Below, piece by piece: positions 17,437-26,926 of a stretch of DNA of 64,000 bases. Each line of letters opens with the position of its first letter. Position 1 is the first letter of the stretch. The translations under genes were made by a program, and so were the position numbers. The stretch covers positions 1-64,000 of the forward strand of contig NZ_LARW01000109.1 in NCBI RefSeq assembly GCF_000971055.1, given 5' to 3'. The notes beneath the pieces are model-generated. The model did no database searches, was not told where the DNA came from, and saw only the letters and a program-made list of their open reading frames with translations. Source of the DNA: Sphingomonas sp. SRS2. Its GTDB lineage: Bacteria; Pseudomonadota; Alphaproteobacteria; Sphingomonadales; Sphingomonadaceae.

Positions 17437-19610
17437 CAGTTGTTCCTTTTTGCTGCATCGACGGTCATCACCGCATCGGACAGGAGGATGCCTGCGCCGC
17501 CGCCGCGCCAGCGCATGCGAATTATGAAGGTGACCGGGTAACTGCCCGACGAAAGCGAGACGATCGCACCGGCAACGCAGGTCGCCTGATAGTCGCCAGC
17601 GCCGCCCGACGATCCCATGCCGTATTTCACCCCGTCGATCGTGACCGCGAATTCGTGATCGGGGATTGAGCCTGAGTAATTTTGCGCGCCATTGGCCTGA
17701 ATGATCACCGAAACCGGCTGATCGATGGTCAGGCTGATCGCCGACCCGACGTTGACGAAGGCGCCAGAGCCCGCGACCGCCGACCCGATCTGCGTTCCCG
17801 CCCGCGTCGCGAGCGCGCCGACCTGTACGGCGAGCGAGCCGACCATGTTCGACTTCACCGTGCCGTTGCTGTTCAGGGCATCGGTGATACGGCCGTCGGT
17901 TAATTCGGTCGGCCGACTGTCGACCAGTGACCAGCTCGCCTTCGTGCCGGCAACTTCATCGATCTTGTTGAGCAGGGCTTGCCGGGCGCTATAAACGTCG
18001 TTGAACCGTGTCCGGAACGTACTCGCGACAATCGTCGTGTTGCCGGTGAGGTTGTTCCACGCGACCGCGCTGGTCAGGCCGCCCAGGTAGCTTGTGAGGG
18101 TCGTGACCGCATTGTTGTAGCTGGTGCGCTGGGAGGTGATCCCGTAGGCCAGCGCTTGCGACGATATACCGCTCTGCTCATTAAGGATCGCGGCATATTC
18201 CCTGATAAGGAAAGGCTTCTCACCGGGCGTCAACAGCGCATCGTTCGCGATATCGGCCAAGGTCGCGAGAGCGGCGGTCAGACCCGGATCGGCAGCCTGA
18301 TAGAGTGACCAATAGGTGACGTTCGGCGGCGCGTTGCCGGCGGTCGGCGTCGTGCTGACATACAGGTATCGCGCACCGGTGGTGGGGCTGAAGACTATAT
18401 GACCTTCGCGATAGGTCTCCCCCGCGTCATAGGTGCCCCGGTCGATCAGCTCGGCCGTGAACGCCACATCGCTCAGCGCGTGAACTTCCCATGTCCGTTC
18501 GGCCTGCACCGCCATGCGCCAATAGGGTTGCCCGACCGCGATCTGCGCGACATCGCCGACCGGCGGCCAAGCGGTGCCGTCGCTGCGCAGCGTCGTTGCC
18601 GGTGCGCCGATCGCGATAGGCACCACAAACAGCTGCCCCATCCACGATACGCCCGCGACCGCATTCACGCTGGCCGCGATCCGCTGGATGATGTCGCGCA
18701 GCGTCACTTGCTCCGCGAGGTAAATCGACAGGTTCCACGGCCGCGATATGTCGAGCGCATCGACCGATGCTTCCGAGACCCGGCTGACAAAACCGCGCAA
18801 CTCGGCAAGCCGCTTGATCAGCTGGCCCGGCTTGCGCACCCAGCCATCACTGCCGGCGGCATCGCCCCGGAGCATGTAGCTGGGCAAGCCCTGCAGCGGA
18901 GCGCCATGGCGTACAAGGCCGAGGGCGTTGCACGTCGCCCACTTGCCCGGCGGAATGGCGGCCGCGACCAGTGCAGCGAGGCTGGCATGATTGCCGGTCG
19001 CGGCGCCGAAGCGATTGAGCTTTTCGAGCGCGGTATCGATCCCCTGCACCGTGCCATAGCTCGACAGCTGCAGGACGTTGTTGGCGCTGTCGATCAGCAC
19101 GCCGGGCGCATAACGTGGCTGGCCCAGGCTGAGCGGCTTCGGCGTTCCCTTCTGCGCCGCCTCGCCCTCGATGCCCGTCGTGCCGGCGTAGAGGTCGAGC
19201 ACCGGCGTATCGAGCCAGCGGTCATCTACCGCGAACTCAATCGCCGCCGTCAGTTCGTCGATCCGGGGTTGCCCCGTCACGATCCCGTCAAAGCGCTGGG
19301 TGAAGCCCGCCCACGCCGCGCCGACCTCGCCCGTCCAGAGCTGCAGCCGGGCATCGGCCAGCGCGAGGCGCGGCAGCGTGGGGAACGCTTCGGTCATCAG
19401 CGTGAGGTTCGATGACGGTGTATCGATTACGCCGTCGAAGCTGCCCGAGAAGAAATCGTACCGCAGCTTCGGTAGCTCGGCGATGGCCGGCCACCACAGC
19501 TGTCCGTTCAGATGACAGACCGCCGGATGATCGTGGCTGGCTGCGCGCAGCGTCACGGTTGCGGCAGCCACCGGATCATAGGCGTCGATCTGGATCAGGG
19601 TGGCGAGCAT
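17436..19610 (-). CDS. Large tail-tip / receptor-binding-region protein
   Basis: A 724-aa protein. Start at 19610 gives MLATLIQIDAYDP and a TGATG overlap with the upstream gene; a longer ORF to 19664 is rejected. The N-terminal ~430 residues resemble siphophage tip/hub proteins (LADARLQLWTGEVG, FDGIVTGQPRID, TLRDIIQRIAASVNA). A middle helical part and a C-terminal beta domain (ISLTIDQPVSVIIQANG) follow. It occupies the gpJ-like position. Family assignment is by position and style. Confidence 0.7.
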   Translation of the reverse strand: MLATLIQIDAYDPVAAATVTLRAASHDHPAVCHLNGQLWWPAIAELPKLRYDFFSGSFDGVIDTPSSNLTLMTEAFPTLPRLALADARLQLWTGEVGAAWAGFTQRFDGIVTGQPRIDELTAAIEFAVDDRWLDTPVLDLYAGTTGIEGEAAQKGTPKPLSLGQPRYAPGVLIDSANNVLQLSSYGTVQGIDTALEKLNRFGAATGNHASLAALVAAAIPPGKWATCNALGLVRHGAPLQGLPSYMLRGDAAGSDGWVRKPGQLIKRLAELRGFVSRVSEASVDALDISRPWNLSIYLAEQVTLRDIIQRIAASVNAVAGVSWMGQLFVVPIAIGAPATTLRSDGTAWPPVGDVAQIAVGQPYWRMAVQAERTWEVHALSDVAFTAELIDRGTYDAGETYREGHIVFSPTTGARYLYVSTTPTAGNAPPNVTYWSLYQAADPGLTAALATLADIANDALLTPGEKPFLIREYAAILNEQSGISSQALAYGITSQRTSYNNAVTTLTSYLGGLTSAVAWNNLTGNTTIVASTFRTRFNDVYSARQALLNKIDEVAGTKASWSLVDSRPTELTDGRITDALNSNGTVKSNMVGSLAVQVGALATRAGTQIGSAVAGSGAFVNVGSAISLTIDQPVSVIIQANGAQNYSGSIPDHEFAVTIDGVKYGMGSSGGAGDYQATCVAGAIVSLSSGSYPVTFIIRMRWRGGGAGILLSDAVMTVDAAKRNN

Positions 19611-20407
19611 CAGATCAGGCTCACCATGTTGAACCCCGACTGCCACGCATCGGCCTTGCGCCACACGGCATTGATCTCACCGACGCAGAAGCCGAAATAG
19701 GCCCGACGCTGGCGCATCGCATGCTCGGCAGGGTCGGTGATAACCGCCAGCATGTCGGTGTTGCCGAGCGCTTCGATCAGCGGCAGCACGGCGGCTTCGG
19801 CTTCGCTCTTGTGGATCGACTGGAAGGTTAGCCCGAGCGTGCGTAACTTCTTGCCACGCGCCCGCTTCAGCACGCCGAGCCGGCTCAAGTCGATCGAACC
19901 CGTGTCGCGAATCCCGAAGGCGGCGGGGAACGAGAAATTGCGGGCGAGAGGCACGGCAGCACCCAGCACCACGCGCCCGATCGTCGCCTGCCCACCGGCC
20001 AGACCAGCGATCGTGAACCGCCAGTAGCGGGACGCCGGCGGCGGACTTGCCGGCGCCTGCCACAGCGCGACGCCTCGATCGTTTTTCGGCATCTCGCTGC
20101 CGGCAAGAAACGGCAGCGTTGCCCCCACCCATGCGCCGCCGGGAAAGCCCGAGCCAAGAGCGGCCGTGCTTGCCTCGACCTTCAGCGTCATGGTGCCCGT
20201 CGCGCCGTCGCAGCCGAACAGCATGGCCGTATCGCACAACACGTCCGCGCCCATATCGACGGTCAACGTTGCCGAGCTGCCCGCCGTGCTCTTCCAGACG
20301 ATGCCCATATAGTCGTTGCCGACATAGGCCGGATCGTAGCCGGGCGCGGTTCCGCTGGCCGTCGCCGACGATATCGGCTCCGGCTTCAAAATCAGGACAT
20401 TCGACAT
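19610..20407 (-). CDS. Distal tail / baseplate-like protein
   Basis: A 265-aa beta-rich protein with galactose-binding-like strands (TLTVDMGADVLCDTAMLFGCDGATGTMTLKVEAS, RYWRFTIAGL) and a C-terminal half of conserved tail-protein style (GSIDLSRLGVLKRARGKKLRTLGLTF). It follows the tape measure and one small gene, which is where the distal tail proteins of siphophages lie. Confidence 0.6.
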   Translation of the reverse strand: MSNVLILKPEPISSATASGTAPGYDPAYVGNDYMGIVWKSTAGSSATLTVDMGADVLCDTAMLFGCDGATGTMTLKVEASTAALGSGFPGGAWVGATLPFLAGSEMPKNDRGVALWQAPASPPPASRYWRFTIAGLAGGQATIGRVVLGAAVPLARNFSFPAAFGIRDTGSIDLSRLGVLKRARGKKLRTLGLTFQSIHKSEAEAAVLPLIEALGNTDMLAVITDPAEHAMRQRRAYFGFCVGEINAVWRKADAWQSGFNMVSLI

Positions 20408-20410
20408 GCG

Positions 20411-20773
20411 CTATCCGAACAGTTCGAGGTTGGTTGCTTCGTCTTCGAGATCGATCTCGAACCGGGCCGGGATGCAGGCCATGTTGGCGGCCTGATCGGA
20501 GTCGACCAGCTGATAGGTGGGCAGCCCGGTGGTCGGGTCGATCCACAGCACATCCTGCACCGGCACCGTGAAACGGCGGCGCTCGACGCCAAGCAGCGCG
20601 CCGCGCTGATCGATGGCGGCCTGCGCGTCGGCCTGCGTATCGAAGAAGCCCTCGGCCGGCGGCGAGCCTTGGTCGCGCGCGCCGGGATAGCGCGTCTTGA
20701 TCGTCGCGCTCTGCCAGGTGAGATTGACCGCTTCGCGCGATGCCGCGGCGATGTCGGACGGCAACGCAGCCAT
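20411..20773 (-). CDS. Minor tail protein, function unknown
   Basis: A 120-aa protein coupled to the tape-measure gene (TGATG at 20773). Features: helical N-terminus, GFFDTQADAQAAIDQRGALLGVERRRFTVPV, acidic C-terminus (FEIDLEDEATNLELFG). No family recognised; position suggests a tail-tip component. Confidence 0.6.
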   Translation of the reverse strand: MAALPSDIAAASREAVNLTWQSATIKTRYPGARDQGSPPAEGFFDTQADAQAAIDQRGALLGVERRRFTVPVQDVLWIDPTTGLPTYQLVDSDQAANMACIPARFEIDLEDEATNLELFG

Positions 20774-23700
20774 CAGCCGAACTGCCTCATGCCGCCGAGG
20801 AAGCCTGTCCCGCCATTGGCCCGCAACGCCGCGAGAATGCCGTCAAGCGTGCCCTGCTGCGTCGCCGTCTGCTGGCTGATTTGCGACAGCAGATCGACGC
20901 TCGCCTGCGTCGCGGTCGATATCTTCTCGGCGAACGGATCGCTGGCAGGGCCGCCGATCGGAACGGCATTGTCGATCGCCGCGATGGCCTTGGTGGTCGC
21001 CGCCTGGATCTGATCGAACGCCGCGAAGAAGTTGCTGGTCGAACCATATAGCTGCCGCTCGATATCGAGATAGGTCTGCGCGGCCGCCTGATAGGCCGAT
21101 TGGTCGATGCTCGAACCCGCATTGATCTTGTCGAGGAACGGCTTGAGCGCCGCTTCGGCCATCGCCTCCTGATCGCGCAGCGACAGTGGCGACGCGGAGC
21201 CCATCCCGAGCGCCTGCAGGAAGTCCTTCAGATCGGCCGAAGCCGCGCGCGTCGTATTCTTCACCTCGTCCAGTTCGAGATTATAGAGCTTCTGCGCTTC
21301 CGCCATCTGCTCGGCCGAGGCGCCGCCCTCGCGAAGCGCGTCGACGGTCCGTTCCCACTTGTCGTTGAGCGCATCGATCGCCGCGCCGAGTGGATCGAGC
21401 CGGGCTTTGAGGCTCTTCGGCACACCTTCGATCAGGCCGGCCTTCATCACCGCGTCTTCCAAGTCCTGATCGGATTTCAGGATATTCTTTGCCGCCTGCG
21501 AAATCCCGTCGATCACCGCGCCCGACAGCATCTGCTTGATCGCATATTCGATCGCCGCCTGCTGATCGTCGTCGAACTCCATCGCGCCCTTGGCGATCTT
21601 GAGCGAGGTGCCGCCGGTGTTCACGCGATAGTCGCCGTGACGCTGGCCGATCGTGATATCCGGGGCGCTCAACAGATTGCCGCCCAGCTGCTCGATGATC
21701 GATTCGAGGCTGCCAACCACGGAAGACGCGCTCGCGCTAGCTGCCTTCTTCGCGCTGCCGCTGTTGCCCGTCGCATCGCCCGCCGACAGCGCGCCATCCT
21801 TGAAGGATATCGTGGATGCGCCCCATTTCACTTTCGTAAAGGCGCTCCCCAGTGCCGAACCGAGCAGGCCGCCGGCGATTGAGCCGAGCGGACCGGCGAA
21901 GCCCGCAAGCTTGCCGAGCGACTTGCCCATGGACTTGCCAAGCATTTCGCCGGCTTTCTCGCCCAGCGCCCCGCCAGCCATGCCGCCAAACTGCGACGCT
22001 TTCGACGACCCGATAAGGCCGCCGGCCTGCGCGCCGAGAGCAGCGCCCGCGAGCATGCGCCCGATCGACTGCGTGAACTCGCCCGACAGACCGAAGATGC
22101 CGCCAATGGTTTTGTCGAGCTTGCCGACCGACTCTGCCGTTTCGCCATCCTTTCCGGCAATGCCGCTATTCTTCCAGATGCTCCCGCCCTTCGTAAGCAT
22201 ATCGAGATAGGGCGAGGTCGAACGCCCACCGCCGGCAACGGAGAATAGATCGCCGATCAGCTTGCCTGCCTTGCCGCCGATCAGGTCGGTCATGATATCG
22301 GCGACATCCTCGACGGCGCGCTTGTTCACGTCCTTCCAATAGTCGGCCGTTTCGCGGATTGCGGCACGCTGCGCCTCGCCGATGTCCTGCGCCTCGCTCG
22401 CGCGTGTCGTCAGGTCGCCCGTCCCCAGCTGGGCCTTCACGGCGGCTGCCAGCTTCCCGTCCGGGTCCATGCCCGCGACCTGCACGTTGAGCTTGAGCCG
22501 GCTTGCCTCGGCCGGGCCGATGGTGCCCTTGCTCTGCAGATGGTCGATCTCGCGCAGCGCCTCGACATATTCCCATGTCGCGGTGGAGACGCTGCCATAT
22601 TTGTCCCGCAGCGAGTCGAGGCTGCTCGTCAGGTCGCTGGCTGTCTTTTCGGCCTCGCGCTCTGCATCGGACTGCGCCTTGGTGGCGGCCTTCTTCGCCG
22701 CCTCGGCCGCGCGATCCTTCTTTCGCTGCGCCTCGGCGGACGCGTAGGCGCGTCCGGCTGCCCCTTCTGCGATCATATCGCCGAGCGACGTGAAACCGGG
22801 CCGGCTGTCGAGGTCGCGCATCGTGTCGCGCATCTCGCGCGGTTTGGGAGCTGGCGTGCCCGGCGTGAGATATTCGACCGTCGCGTCAAAGATATCGCGT
22901 GCGGATTTAGCGTTGGTGTAGCCGTCCGCCAGCCTTCCAACCGAGTCCGCGAGACGGTCCACCGCGTCGCGCGACGCGTCATATGTGCCGGTGCTGGTCG
23001 CAAGCCCACGCGTTGCGTCGCCGACCGCATCCCCCAAGCGGAAGAACGCGCCCGACAGGCCTTCCCCGTCTTCCTTCTTGTTGCCGCCGACGCTGCCGGC
23101 GAGCGCATCGAGCAGGGCTTGCTGCGCTTCAGCCGTTTTGCCCATCTCAGCGAGATTGCCGATGGTGGTCAGCGTCTCGACGCCGAGGAACTTGAACCCC
23201 TTCGACAGCCCCGTCACCTCGCCCTGCGCGAGGTTCTGCAGCACCGTGCCGACCTTCTCCACATTCGATGTGAGATCGCCGCCATAGACCGCCGACAGAT
23301 CGGCTGCGCTCTCGATCGCCCGCTTGAAGGTCGATCCGGCTACACCGTCGAAAGAGGCCAGGACCTGTTCGGCCTTCATGATCTCTTCCGCCGGCGTCGC
23401 CCAAACACCTTCCATGTCGTTGGCGAAGCCGACCAGCTCATCGCGCGCCATACCGGTGTTGTTGCCGGTCGCCTTCAGGACGGCATCGATCCCGCGCACC
23501 GCCCGCTCATAGGTCTCGGCCTCGGCGATTCCGTTCATCATCGCGAGCGTCACGGCGCCGAGGCCGGCGGCCGTGATGAGCGCCGTACCCGAAAGCCCCG
23601 TCAATGCACCGCCCAGGACAGGCACCCGCGATGCTGCCTGCTGCAGTCCGCCGCCGATGCCATCGCTCAGGTTCCGGCCGATGACGCTGCCCGTGCTGCC

Positions 23701-23802
23701 GAAGCGGCGCTCCGCATCGCCGAGCGTGCGGCCCAGCTCCGCCGAGAAGTTCTGGCCGTTCATCTTCAGGCGGGCAACAATATCCATGCGTACCGGCTCC
23801 AA
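20773..23802 (-). CDS. Tail tape-measure protein of the outer siphophage prophage
   Basis: A 1009-aa protein (alternative start M6) with helical ends, a small-residue/hydrophobic region (VLGGALTGLSGTALITAAGLGAVTLAMM), and a Gly/Ala-rich membrane-like middle (GPLGSIAGGLLGSALGSAF). Such proteins fill the tail lumen, set its length and help pass DNA through the inner membrane. Its C-terminal ~400 residues are clearly related to those of the second tape-measure protein at 39483-42410 inside the nested element. Confidence 0.9.
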   Translation of the reverse strand: MEPVRMDIVARLKMNGQNFSAELGRTLGDAERRFGSTGSVIGRNLSDGIGGGLQQAASRVPVLGGALTGLSGTALITAAGLGAVTLAMMNGIAEAETYERAVRGIDAVLKATGNNTGMARDELVGFANDMEGVWATPAEEIMKAEQVLASFDGVAGSTFKRAIESAADLSAVYGGDLTSNVEKVGTVLQNLAQGEVTGLSKGFKFLGVETLTTIGNLAEMGKTAEAQQALLDALAGSVGGNKKEDGEGLSGAFFRLGDAVGDATRGLATSTGTYDASRDAVDRLADSVGRLADGYTNAKSARDIFDATVEYLTPGTPAPKPREMRDTMRDLDSRPGFTSLGDMIAEGAAGRAYASAEAQRKKDRAAEAAKKAATKAQSDAEREAEKTASDLTSSLDSLRDKYGSVSTATWEYVEALREIDHLQSKGTIGPAEASRLKLNVQVAGMDPDGKLAAAVKAQLGTGDLTTRASEAQDIGEAQRAAIRETADYWKDVNKRAVEDVADIMTDLIGGKAGKLIGDLFSVAGGGRSTSPYLDMLTKGGSIWKNSGIAGKDGETAESVGKLDKTIGGIFGLSGEFTQSIGRMLAGAALGAQAGGLIGSSKASQFGGMAGGALGEKAGEMLGKSMGKSLGKLAGFAGPLGSIAGGLLGSALGSAFTKVKWGASTISFKDGALSAGDATGNSGSAKKAASASASSVVGSLESIIEQLGGNLLSAPDITIGQRHGDYRVNTGGTSLKIAKGAMEFDDDQQAAIEYAIKQMLSGAVIDGISQAAKNILKSDQDLEDAVMKAGLIEGVPKSLKARLDPLGAAIDALNDKWERTVDALREGGASAEQMAEAQKLYNLELDEVKNTTRAASADLKDFLQALGMGSASPLSLRDQEAMAEAALKPFLDKINAGSSIDQSAYQAAAQTYLDIERQLYGSTSNFFAAFDQIQAATTKAIAAIDNAVPIGGPASDPFAEKISTATQASVDLLSQISQQTATQQGTLDGILAALRANGGTGFLGGMRQFG

Positions 23803-23806
23803 TGAA

Positions 23807-23832
23807 AAGGGCGCCGGTTTCCCGACGCCCTT
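23807..23832 (-). terminator. Hairpin just upstream of the tape-measure gene
   Basis: An inverted repeat AAGGGCGCCGG / CCGACGCCCTT (one mismatch) with a short loop, followed on the minus strand by TTTTC. It lies between the small plus-strand gene and the tape-measure start and could reduce read-through from the upstream tail genes. Confidence 0.5.
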
Positions 23833-23878
23833 CGTAGTGCTAACTCCCTCGGGTCACTGACCGGGGAGAGGTCTAACT

Positions 23879-24070
23879 ATGCGCGTCGTTTTCCACGTCC
23901 TGATCGCCATCTCTTGCCTGATCGGCGGCCTTGCTCTGCTGCTCGCCGGTTTCAGCGGCGCAATGTCGGCAGTCCAGCAAGCAGCGATTGCGGCCATGGT
24001 CTCCGCCTGGGTGATCATCTTCCACGTTGTCAGTTCGATGCTCGATCGCCGGTTCATCGCCGAGGGCTGA
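23879..24070 (+). CDS. Small two-span membrane protein on the opposite strand (candidate moron)
   Basis: A 63-aa protein that is nearly all membrane segments (VVFHVLIAISCLIGGLALLLAG and AAIAAMVSAWVIIFHVVSS) with a basic C-terminal DRRF. A ribosome site GGGGAGAGG (23863-23871) precedes the ATG. Its TGA directly abuts the stop of the converging gene (TGATCA at 24068-24073). A lone plus-strand membrane gene inside a minus-strand tail operon is a typical lysogenic-conversion cargo, such as superinfection exclusion. No homologue recognised. Confidence 0.6.
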   Translation: MRVVFHVLIAISCLIGGLALLLAGFSGAMSAVQQAAIAAMVSAWVIIFHVVSSMLDRRFIAEG

Positions 24071-24790
24071 TCAGCCGATCTTACCGCGCACCTCATCTCG
24101 CGCGGCCATGATCATCCGCGACTGCTGATCGAACACTTGGGCCATCCGGCTGCCCGATCCGCGCATCACGCTCTCGACCGAGAACTTCTGCTGGAAGGCG
24201 AAGGGCGCAACCAGCACGAAGATCGGCACGGACATTTCGCCGCGCTGATAACCGCGCTTCGCATCGGCCGCCGTGCGCTTGCGGGTGATGGTCCGATAGC
24301 TGCCGCTGCGGGCGTTCAACGTCCCCTTCGCCACCAGCAGCGCCGGCTTGTTCCCACCGCGATACACATATTGCAGGCGTTGCCCGTTCTGGCGCTCCCA
24401 CTCGCCCGGCGTCAGATCGCGCGTGCGGCCGCGCGATCCGGCAGCGGGCAGCGGGATCGCGAGATATCCGCCCGTCTTGGAGGTGACCGTCCCGCGTCCC
24501 GTCAGAAACTCGATCGCGCCGCGCGTCCGCTCACCGCCATTGACGTAGATGAACCCGGCCGGCTCGCGGGCAATCTGGCGCTTGCCCTTCGGGCGGACAT
24601 CCGAAGCCCATGCACGCCAGAGCTTCCCCCGCGCCGCGACCTCCGTCGCGCGCTCCAACTCTTTTTCATATTCGCGGGTGACGATCGTGACCGTCTCTTT
24701 GGCCGCGTACAGCATCCCCCGGATCGTCGCCTCGCGGGCATCGCGCAGGGCCGGGGCATCAAGCACCAGGTCGGCAAATCTATCCGCCAT
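24071..24790 (-). CDS. Tail-associated protein resembling DUF6441
   Basis: A 239-aa protein between the frameshifted tail chaperone and the tape measure. It contains a helical N-terminus, a basic middle (RPKGKRQIAREPAGFIYVNGGERTRGAIEF), RTRDLTPGEWERQNGQRLQYVYRG and PIFVLVAPFAFQQKF. I associate this layout with DUF6441 proteins of alphaproteobacterial siphophages, from memory. Its start overlaps the end of the -1 frame extension at 24780. Confidence 0.6.
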   Translation of the reverse strand: MADRFADLVLDAPALRDAREATIRGMLYAAKETVTIVTREYEKELERATEVAARGKLWRAWASDVRPKGKRQIAREPAGFIYVNGGERTRGAIEFLTGRGTVTSKTGGYLAIPLPAAGSRGRTRDLTPGEWERQNGQRLQYVYRGGNKPALLVAKGTLNARSGSYRTITRKRTAADAKRGYQRGEMSVPIFVLVAPFAFQQKFSVESVMRGSGSRMAQVFDQQSRMIMAARDEVRGKIG

Positions 24791-24964
24791 CCTGCAGCAT
24801 CCCGTCGAGAAGAGTGAAGGCTTCCATCAATCCCGCCGGCTGATCGGCCGGCCCGCCGGAGCAGGGCAAAGGGCGGCCGGAATAGATACCCGCCTGGGCG
24901 CGGCAAAAGCGCCAGAGATCGACCACGCCCCATATCCATTGCGGGACGATCAGGCGGGGGTTTT
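24780..24964 (-). CDS. -1 frameshift extension of the tail assembly chaperone (gpGT-like)
   Basis: Past the chaperone stop, the -1 frame stays open from the slippery run AAAACCCCC (24956-24964 on the minus strand) to a TAG at 24780-24782. It encodes a protein-like segment of about 55 residues: IVPQWIWGVVDLWRF, YSGRPLPCSGGPADQ, LMEAFTLLDGMLQDGG. It has no start codon or ribosome site of its own. Lambda-type phages make a G-T fusion in just this position. Frameshifting is inferred. Confidence 0.65.
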
Positions 24965-25633
24965 CGCTCCACGCTTCACCGCCGATGAGCCACCCTTTTT
25001 CGATCGTGCGCCCGAAGTCGAAATCGGCCGGGCGTCGGCGGACTTCGAGGGCGCCACGAAGTTTTTTAGCTGCGTGCCCGCCTGCAGCATCGCATAGGCT
25101 TCGCGCCCCGCGAACTTCATGAGCAACGACGGGATCGAGCCGGCAGCCGGCAGCGTCACCAGCCTGTCAGGACCCGCCGCATAGGGCAGGGCTTCGGGGA
25201 GATTTTCCCATCCGACGCAGAAACGACGGAAGGCCAGCAGCGGCACCAGCTGGTGCCGCCGATTATACTGCGCGACCAGGGCGCGATATTCCGGCCAGTG
25301 TTCGGTCAGGACCTCGCGCGCCACGGCGAGCTTCTGACGCTCATCGGGCGGCAGGACCGCATCGCCTTCAAGCGCCTGTTCGGCCGCCGCGAGCGCGAGC
25401 CACTCGTCCCGGCCGGGATCATCGCCCATCAGCGTCACGATACCGTCGTTGAACGCCCGCATCAGATCTCCGCCGAAAACATGGCCGGCGCGATATTCGC
25501 CGGCCAGTTCGGCTTCGAGCAGATCCCGCTCGATGACGGTGCCGGGGCGGAGATAGAAGGCCGGCGACGTCTCATCGCCTTGGTCGAAACAGGCCGGCAC
25601 ATAGCGCACCGGCGTGGTGGATGTTGGGATCAT
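24950..25633 (-). CDS. Tail assembly chaperone (gpG-like)
   Basis: A 227-aa protein between the tail-tube gene and the tape-measure region, the usual site of tail assembly chaperones. It has a helical core (EWLALAAAEQALEGDAVLPPDERQKLAVAREVLTEHWPEYRALVAQYNRR) and a basic C-terminal tail (SKKGGSSAVKRGAKTPA) ending at the proposed slippery site. The chaperone wraps the tape measure during tail assembly and is absent from the virion in lambda. Confidence 0.7.
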   Translation of the reverse strand: MIPTSTTPVRYVPACFDQGDETSPAFYLRPGTVIERDLLEAELAGEYRAGHVFGGDLMRAFNDGIVTLMGDDPGRDEWLALAAAEQALEGDAVLPPDERQKLAVAREVLTEHWPEYRALVAQYNRRHQLVPLLAFRRFCVGWENLPEALPYAAGPDRLVTLPAAGSIPSLLMKFAGREAYAMLQAGTQLKNFVAPSKSADARPISTSGARSKKGGSSAVKRGAKTPA

Positions 25634-25682
25634 GTCAGTGCCCTGTTGGGGCGGCAGGCCCGGCCCGCCGCCCGCGCGTCGA

Positions 25683-26912
25683 TCAATAGAAGCAGATCAC
25701 CATGTCGGTGTTCCGGTCCTGCGCATCGCGCCCGCTGCCGAGCAGGCGATATTCGTTCTGCTCCGACCGCATCTTCTGCCGCTCGCTCGGCTGACTGCCC
25801 GTCGTCTGCACCTTCGGCAGGGTGATGGCGATCCGGTTGCCGGCGGCGCCGAGGAAGCGGATCGCTCCGGTAAACTGCGTGCCAGCGGCAAGATCGGCCA
25901 GCGTGTCGCGTACCGCCACGTGCGTCCCCAGCGGGTCGCAGCTCAGCATCGGAGTGCGGCCGCCAATCACGCCCGGCCCGAAGCCATAAGGCGTGTTCGG
26001 ATCGTCCGGGCTGGTGAGATCGCCGCCGGTCTTGATGCTGAAATTGCTGATCGGCAGGGACGTGCGCTTGAGCGAGAAAGCCGGGCTGATGCCGCTCGGT
26101 CCGCGCACCAGCGTCGGTGCGCTGTGGCCGGGATATGCGATATCATCTGGGATAGCGACATCGGTGCGGCCCCGGAAAATCCCGCGCAGCTTGAACGTAG
26201 CGAAGCCCGGCTTGGCTGTGTTGGCGGACAATTCGTCCATGACAGCACGGCAACCCGTGAACTTCAGCAGCGCGCCATCCTCGTAGATGTACAGCGTGCC
26301 CGAAGGATGGTCTGCCGCGCGATCCGCCACGCCCTGCGGCGAGGTGCCGGCATAGGTCCAGTTTGCAGGCAGCGCTGCGCTGCTGTCCGTCGCCAGCGGC
26401 GCGCCGAACAGATCGGTGAGCGTTGCCACCTTGCCGGCGGAATAGGCGGTGATCAGCGCGATTGCCCCCGCCGAAGCGCCGCTCATCAACAGCGGCATAC
26501 CGACATAGGCGTTGACCGTGGTGTTGAAGCCGGTGCCAAGCGTCGCCGAGCTGGTCGTGCCGCCGGTAAGGGCCGCCGCCGCGATGGCCGCCGTGAACAA
26601 GCCGCGCATGCCCGCGATCGTGAACAGCGCGTGATGCGGAGGCTTGACCAGCGACGTGTATGTGGCGGCCGCACCTTTCAGCCGCACGCGGATCGAGATA
26701 TCCGCCGGCTGCCCGATGATCAGCGGCGCACCCGCCACCATGTCGCCGGTCGCCTCGTTCGAGTCTTCGCTGGTGAACGGGCTGTTGTAGCTATAGCCGT
26801 CCGTCTCGAACGGGAAGGCATCGACGGCCGCCGGGGCGGCATCAACGTCTTCGGTCGTTTCGACCTTCAGCAACATCGCGACGTTGGAAATGCGGATGAT
26901 GGATTCGGCCAT
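25683..26912 (-). CDS. Major tail (tube) protein
   Basis: A 409-aa protein with a tail-tube-like N-terminus (FPFETDGYSYNSPFTSEDSNEATGDMVAGAPLIIGQPADISIRVRLKG). It is longer than lambda gpV and holds an extra C-terminal domain (PISNFSIKTGGDLTSPDDPNTPYGFG...GAIRFLGAAGNRIAITLPKVQ), perhaps surface decoration. It directly follows the head-tail completion genes and precedes the chaperone, which fits the tube. Confidence 0.78.
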   Translation of the reverse strand: MAESIIRISNVAMLLKVETTEDVDAAPAAVDAFPFETDGYSYNSPFTSEDSNEATGDMVAGAPLIIGQPADISIRVRLKGAAATYTSLVKPPHHALFTIAGMRGLFTAAIAAAALTGGTTSSATLGTGFNTTVNAYVGMPLLMSGASAGAIALITAYSAGKVATLTDLFGAPLATDSSAALPANWTYAGTSPQGVADRAADHPSGTLYIYEDGALLKFTGCRAVMDELSANTAKPGFATFKLRGIFRGRTDVAIPDDIAYPGHSAPTLVRGPSGISPAFSLKRTSLPISNFSIKTGGDLTSPDDPNTPYGFGPGVIGGRTPMLSCDPLGTHVAVRDTLADLAAGTQFTGAIRFLGAAGNRIAITLPKVQTTGSQPSERQKMRSEQNEYRLLGSGRDAQDRNTDMVICFY

Positions 26913-26926
26913 GACGGCGCTCCTTT

